Assembly (NCBI GenBank): GCA_035487155.1
Contig: DATHMK010000058.1
Span: 1 to 64,000, forward strand
Source of the DNA: DAIDKA01 sp035487155
GTDB taxonomy: Bacteria > Pseudomonadota > Gammaproteobacteria > Steroidobacterales > Steroidobacteraceae
Reading direction: 5' to 3'
DNA: 64,000 nt
Part shown: positions 60,508 to 64,000 of the stretch, in pieces
How positions within the stretch are numbered: the first letter of the stretch is position 1
Layout: each line of letters starts with the position of its first letter
Notes under the pieces: generated by a model
What the model saw: only the letters and a program-made list of their open reading frames with translations
What the model was told of the DNA's origin: nothing
Database searches by the model: none
Made by a program: the position numbers and the translations under genes

Positions 60508-63500
60508 GTGGCGACACCCATATTCTGGTTGTTGACGACAATGCGACCAATCGCAAGCTGGTCGCAACGCTGTTGCGGCATGAAGAGTATCCGGTGAGGG
60601 AAGCCGTGGACGGCGCCGAGGGGCTGGCAATCGCCCGTGCCGGCGGTGTGCGGCTCGTCATCTCCGACATTCTCATGCCCTCCATGGATGGCTACGAGTT
60701 CGTTCGCCAGTTACGCTCGGACACCGCGACCGCGTCGATTCCCGTGATCTTCTACACCGCGAATTATCACGAGCTCGAGGCGACCTCCCTGGCGCGTCAG
60801 TGCGGCGTCGCAAGCGTGCTCGTCAAACCTTGTCCAGCGGCCCTGTTCCTGCGATCGGTCGCCGAAGTGCTCGCGGGTACTGCAGCCATACCGCCGCCGT
60901 CAGTGCCAGACTCCGCATTCAATGCGGAACATCTGCGGTTGCTGAGTGATAAATTGTCGCAAAAGGCGGATGCCCTGGGCGCAGCAAACAGCCGCCTCTC
61001 GGCGCTGACCGAGCTCAATCTGCAGATGGCCTCGGAGCGCGACTCCCAGCGAATGCTGGGCAACGTATGTGTCAATGCGCGCGAACTGCTCGGCGCACGA
61101 TTTGCGGTTCTCACCGTAGTGGGAAAGTATCAACCGCGTGACATGGCGGTATTCGTGAGCGGGCTGGGAGCGTTGGCCACTGAAAATATCAAAGATCCTC
61201 GTGAGGACCCCGGCGTTTTGGGCAAGGTATTTGCGGAGAATGGGGTGCTGCGGCTGACAGCCATCGACGAGACGGTCCTTGATCTGGGCCTGCCACCGGA
61301 GTTTCCGGCCGTGAGGGCCGCGATCGCCGTGCCCGTGTGCTCGCTCACCCGCACTTACGGGTGGCTTTGCCTTGGTGAAAAACTCGGGGCTCACGCTTTC
61401 AACAGCGAGGATGAGAGACTGCTCACCATTCTCGGCGCACAGGTCGGCCGCATCTACGAGAATGGCAGCCTGTATCAGGAGATCCAGGCCCAGGCCACCC
61501 AACTGCTGGTCGAAGTGGACGAGCGGGCGCGCGCCGCGGCGCAGCTGCGGGCCAGTGAGGAGCTGTTTCGCCAGTTGGCGGAGAACATCCAAGACGTGTT
61601 CTTCGTGTGTTCGCCAGATCTCGCGCAGATCACTTATATCAGTCCCGGATTTGAGCGAGTTTGGGGAAGACCGATCGATCCGGCGTTTCTCGCCGACGGA
61701 AAATGGCTTGAGGCGGTTTCCCCGGACGATCAGCGGCGCGTTGCCGCCGCAATGTCGCAGATCGTCCAGTCGTTTCCCGCGCATGGGGAGGTGGAGTTTC
61801 GCATCCTCCATCCAGACGGTTCGACACGCTGGCTGCAGACGCGAATCTTTCCGATTCTTGATGACAGCGGCGTCGTACGCGCGGTGGGCGTGACGACGGA
61901 TATTACCGAACGCAAGGTCGCAGAAATCCGCATCGTCAGGCTTAATCGAACCTATGCTGTACTCAGCGGCATCAATGCCCTGATCGTGCGCGCCACCGAT
62001 CGCACCGGACTGTTGCGCGACGCTTGCCAATTGGCGGTGGAGCTTGGAGGGTTTCGGGTGGCCTGGTGCGGACTTCTTGATGAACCCACCAATACGCTGC
62101 GGCCCACAGCGTTCGCGGGCGATGCGGACGATCTTGCGCCTGTCGTGAACTTCAAATTGGATGATGAGACTGCAAAAGCCAGTGTCGTAGTCGAATCGCT
62201 GCGCACGCGGCTTCCGCAGGTCTGCAACGATCTGACTCTGGAGGACGCCAAATCGATATACCGGCGGGAGTTCGTGACACGGGGTTACCGATCGATGGTT
62301 GGGCTGCCGCTGGTCGTTGCGGAGCAGGTCATGGGTTGCTTTGTCCTGCTGACAGATGCTTGTGGCTACTTTGACGAGGAGGAGATGCGGCTGCTGACGG
62401 AACTCGCTCAGGACATTTCCTTCGCCCTGGATCATATCGGCAAGTCTGAGCGGCTCCTGTACCTGGCCTCCTTTGATCCACTGACCGGGCTTCTGAACCG
62501 CAGCGCGTTCGTGGCACGCATCAGTCAGTACCTGGGCATGGCCATGCATGCGCAAGCGCAATTCATCGTGGCCATTGCGGATCCGGAGCGCTTCGAGTTG
62601 CTGAATAACGCTCTGGGCCGCGCAGGAGGAGATGAGCTACTGAAGCAGGCGGCGGCGCGGTTTGCCGCCGCGGCTGGAGGCAGCGATGTCGTCGCGCATA
62701 TGGGTTCGGACAAGTTTGCGGCCATCATTCCTGGATCAGACAGCCTCGATGCGTCCCGTGTGCTGGAGGAGTTCTGGCGTAAGTGGCTCGCCGAGCCCTT
62801 CAGCGTCGCCGGCCAATCCGTGGAACTCACGGCCAAGGCGGGTATTGCCATGTTCCCGGCGGACGGTGAGTCTGCCAATGTGCTCTTGTCAAACGCGGAG
62901 GCCGCGCTACGTGAGGCCAAGGAAAGCGGCAAGACCTTCGGCTTCTACACTCCGCACTTGAGTGAACGATTCGTCGAGCGCGTTGCACTGGAGAAAAGCC
63001 TGCGCAAGGCGCTTGAGAACGAGGAGTTCGTGCTCTATTACCAGCCGAAAGTCGATCTTGTCGAGCGCCGATTGAAGGGGGTGGAGGCGCTGCTTCGCTG
63101 GCGCCGTCCGGAACACGGACTGGTCCCGCCAGCCGCGTTCATCCCGCTGCTGGAGGAGAATGGCATGATCGTGGAGGTCGGTGACTGGGCACTGCGCCAG
63201 GCCAGTCTGGATCGCAGCCGTTGGCTCGAGCGCGGACTTGCTGCACCACGCGTGGCCGTCAATGTCTCCGCCGTGCAGCTGCGTCGTGAGGACTTTGTCC
63301 GAAATGTCAGTCACATCATAAAAATGGCCGGCAGTCAGGCGGGACTGGACATGGAGGTCACCGAGACGCTGTTGCTGTCGGATGTGTCGGAGAATCTGAT
63401 CAAGCTCAAAGCCATACGCGCGCTTGGCGTCGGCATTGCGCTGGATGACTTCGGAACCGGCTACTCCTCGTTAGGGTATTTGGCGAAACTACCGGTGCAG

Positions 63501-63740
63501 ACGCTCAAGATCGACCGCTCGTTCGTATCCGCCATGCTGGATGACCCAGGCGCGATGACCTTGGTTTCGACCATCATTTCCCTGGCACGCTCGATGAAGC
63601 TGGAGACGGTGGCAGAGGGCGTGGAATCAGAAGAACAGGCGAAGATTCTGCGTCTGATCGGTTGTGACCAGATGCAAGGTTATCTGATCAGCAAGCCGGT
63701 GCCCTTTGATGAGTTGACGACGTTACTCACACGAAGTTGA
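60504..63740 (+). CDS. Receiver-GAF-PAS-GAF-GGDEF-EAL protein (probable c-di-GMP phosphodiesterase)
   Basis: A 1078-residue signalling protein. Order: receiver (about 5-125; Asp55 in ISDILMPSMDG), GAF (about 165-325), PAS (about 345-465), GAF (about 480-640), GGDEF (about 650-815), EAL (about 825-1075). The cyclase signature is degenerate: GSDKF at 734-738 instead of GGDEF, so no cyclase activity is expected, though GTP could bind. The EAL domain keeps EAL (861-863), NVSAVQL, ETLLL, DDFGTGYSSL, KIDRSFV, AEGVESEEQ and QMQGY, so c-di-GMP hydrolysis is likely, gated by phosphorylation and the GAF/PAS sensors. The GTG start overlaps the preceding receiver-like gene. Confidence 0.92.
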   Translation: MSGDTHILVVDDNATNRKLVATLLRHEEYPVREAVDGAEGLAIARAGGVRLVISDILMPSMDGYEFVRQLRSDTATASIPVIFYTANYHELEATSLARQCGVASVLVKPCPAALFLRSVAEVLAGTAAIPPPSVPDSAFNAEHLRLLSDKLSQKADALGAANSRLSALTELNLQMASERDSQRMLGNVCVNARELLGARFAVLTVVGKYQPRDMAVFVSGLGALATENIKDPREDPGVLGKVFAENGVLRLTAIDETVLDLGLPPEFPAVRAAIAVPVCSLTRTYGWLCLGEKLGAHAFNSEDERLLTILGAQVGRIYENGSLYQEIQAQATQLLVEVDERARAAAQLRASEELFRQLAENIQDVFFVCSPDLAQITYISPGFERVWGRPIDPAFLADGKWLEAVSPDDQRRVAAAMSQIVQSFPAHGEVEFRILHPDGSTRWLQTRIFPILDDSGVVRAVGVTTDITERKVAEIRIVRLNRTYAVLSGINALIVRATDRTGLLRDACQLAVELGGFRVAWCGLLDEPTNTLRPTAFAGDADDLAPVVNFKLDDETAKASVVVESLRTRLPQVCNDLTLEDAKSIYRREFVTRGYRSMVGLPLVVAEQVMGCFVLLTDACGYFDEEEMRLLTELAQDISFALDHIGKSERLLYLASFDPLTGLLNRSAFVARISQYLGMAMHAQAQFIVAIADPERFELLNNALGRAGGDELLKQAAARFAAAAGGSDVVAHMGSDKFAAIIPGSDSLDASRVLEEFWRKWLAEPFSVAGQSVELTAKAGIAMFPADGESANVLLSNAEAALREAKESGKTFGFYTPHLSERFVERVALEKSLRKALENEEFVLYYQPKVDLVERRLKGVEALLRWRRPEHGLVPPAAFIPLLEENGMIVEVGDWALRQASLDRSRWLERGLAAPRVAVNVSAVQLRREDFVRNVSHIIKMAGSQAGLDMEVTETLLLSDVSENLIKLKAIRALGVGIALDDFGTGYSSLGYLAKLPVQTLKIDRSFVSAMLDDPGAMTLVSTIISLARSMKLETVAEGVESEEQAKILRLIGCDQMQGYLISKPVPFDELTTLLTRS

Positions 63741-63838
63741 AGCTGCTTCGACGTTGGAAAGGAGCGGGGCCTTGCGGCGCTGGTGGATGAGAAAAGCCGC
63801 AGCCTCAACCGCGGGCCGCCCGGCGCTGCTCACCGCGT

Positions 63839-64000
63839 GGGGGTAACCGACGCTTTGAGTTACCCCATTTCCTCGCTGCTGCACCCGGAGCAAGTTGGGA
63901 ATGCAGTGGCCCAGAGAACCCGAGCGATAGTTTCGAGTCCCTGGTTTCCACCTGTAAGTCTATGAATCACAAGTGAAATTTGTGACTGGTGCCCAGGAGA
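63839..64000 (+). repeat. Dispersed repeat, copy B
   Basis: Hairpin GGGGTAAC (63840-63847) / GTTACCCC (63859-63866), TTTCGAGTCCC (63931-63941), and the end TGTAAGTCTATGAATCAC followed by AAGTGAAA, in the same order and orientation as copy A at 54666. It runs to or past the window edge. 98 bases after the GGDEF-EAL gene stop; the sequence between is featureless. Confidence 0.6.

Noticed and set aside
60900..62561. 553-codon open frame antisense to the GGDEF-EAL gene
   Set aside because: Shadow of a gene with clear domains on the plus strand.

Overview
The window is GC-rich, densely coded DNA from a gammaproteobacterium. The first 14 kb holds the housekeeping order queG / nnr-tsaE-amiC-mutL-miaA-hfq-hflX-yjeT-like-purA, preceded by pcnB-folK-dNK-panC, which is a gammaproteobacterial arrangement. 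The strong GC bias, many TTG/GTG starts, a large TonB-dependent receptor and a catabolic gene content suggest a soil or freshwater lineage such as Nevskiales/Steroidobacteraceae. That placement is inference; no rRNA or tRNA gene is present to settle it.

Layout. (1) 0.1-14 kb: core genes for RNA polyadenylation, folate, pantothenate, queuosine, NAD(P)HX repair, t6A/i6A tRNA modification, cell-wall amidase, mismatch repair, Hfq, HflX and purine synthesis. hflK/hflC, usually found between hflX and yjeT, are missing here. (2) 14.2-18.3 kb: exported proteins of unknown role (LTXXQ-like, DUF2844, a DUF3443 lipoprotein with a long Gly/Ser linker), a DMT-family exporter and a small lipoprotein. (3) 18.5-25.2 kb: a complete glutathione-dependent formaldehyde oxidation operon (gfa-adhC-fghA), then a fused B12-dependent acyl-CoA mutase (IcmF) and a convergent TetR regulator. 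Three 14-bp sites TTAC-N6-GTAR lie upstream of icmF and tetR and look like the TetR operators. (4) 25.9-35.9 kb: a catabolic island with a TfdA-like Fe(II)/2-oxoglutarate dioxygenase, an AAHS aromatic-acid permease, a MarR regulator, a TonB-dependent receptor, a prolyl-hydroxylase-like enzyme, a hydroxyquinol-type intradiol dioxygenase, a SnoaL-like protein and an FAH-family hydrolase. This resembles phenoxy-acid or aryl-ether catabolism in outline, but no maleylacetate reductase is present. (5) 36-41 kb: a YIP1 membrane protein, small proteins, and a two-gene exported cassette (DUF6152 plus an unnamed partner) present twice in tandem. (6) 41-50 kb: LysR, amidohydrolase, MFS and SDR genes; an orphan FecR-like protein; a GH28 pectinase with a divergent CE15-type esterase; a pirin. 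(7) 50-54.6 kb: AraC, DoxX, isochorismatase-like, NTF2-like and XRE/MmyB-like genes. (8) 55-63.7 kb: a SulP transporter without STAS domain and a signalling cluster: single receiver, PAS-PAS histidine kinase, FixJ-like regulator, degenerate receiver, and a 1078-residue receiver-GAF-PAS-GAF-GGDEF-EAL protein whose GGDEF motif is broken and EAL motif intact. This region is flanked by two same-strand copies of an imperfect ~160-bp repeat.

No CRISPR array, tRNA, rRNA, intact transposase or prophage gene was seen. Start codons were adjusted where Shine-Dalgarno sequences, gene overlaps, signal peptides or family alignments argued for an internal start.
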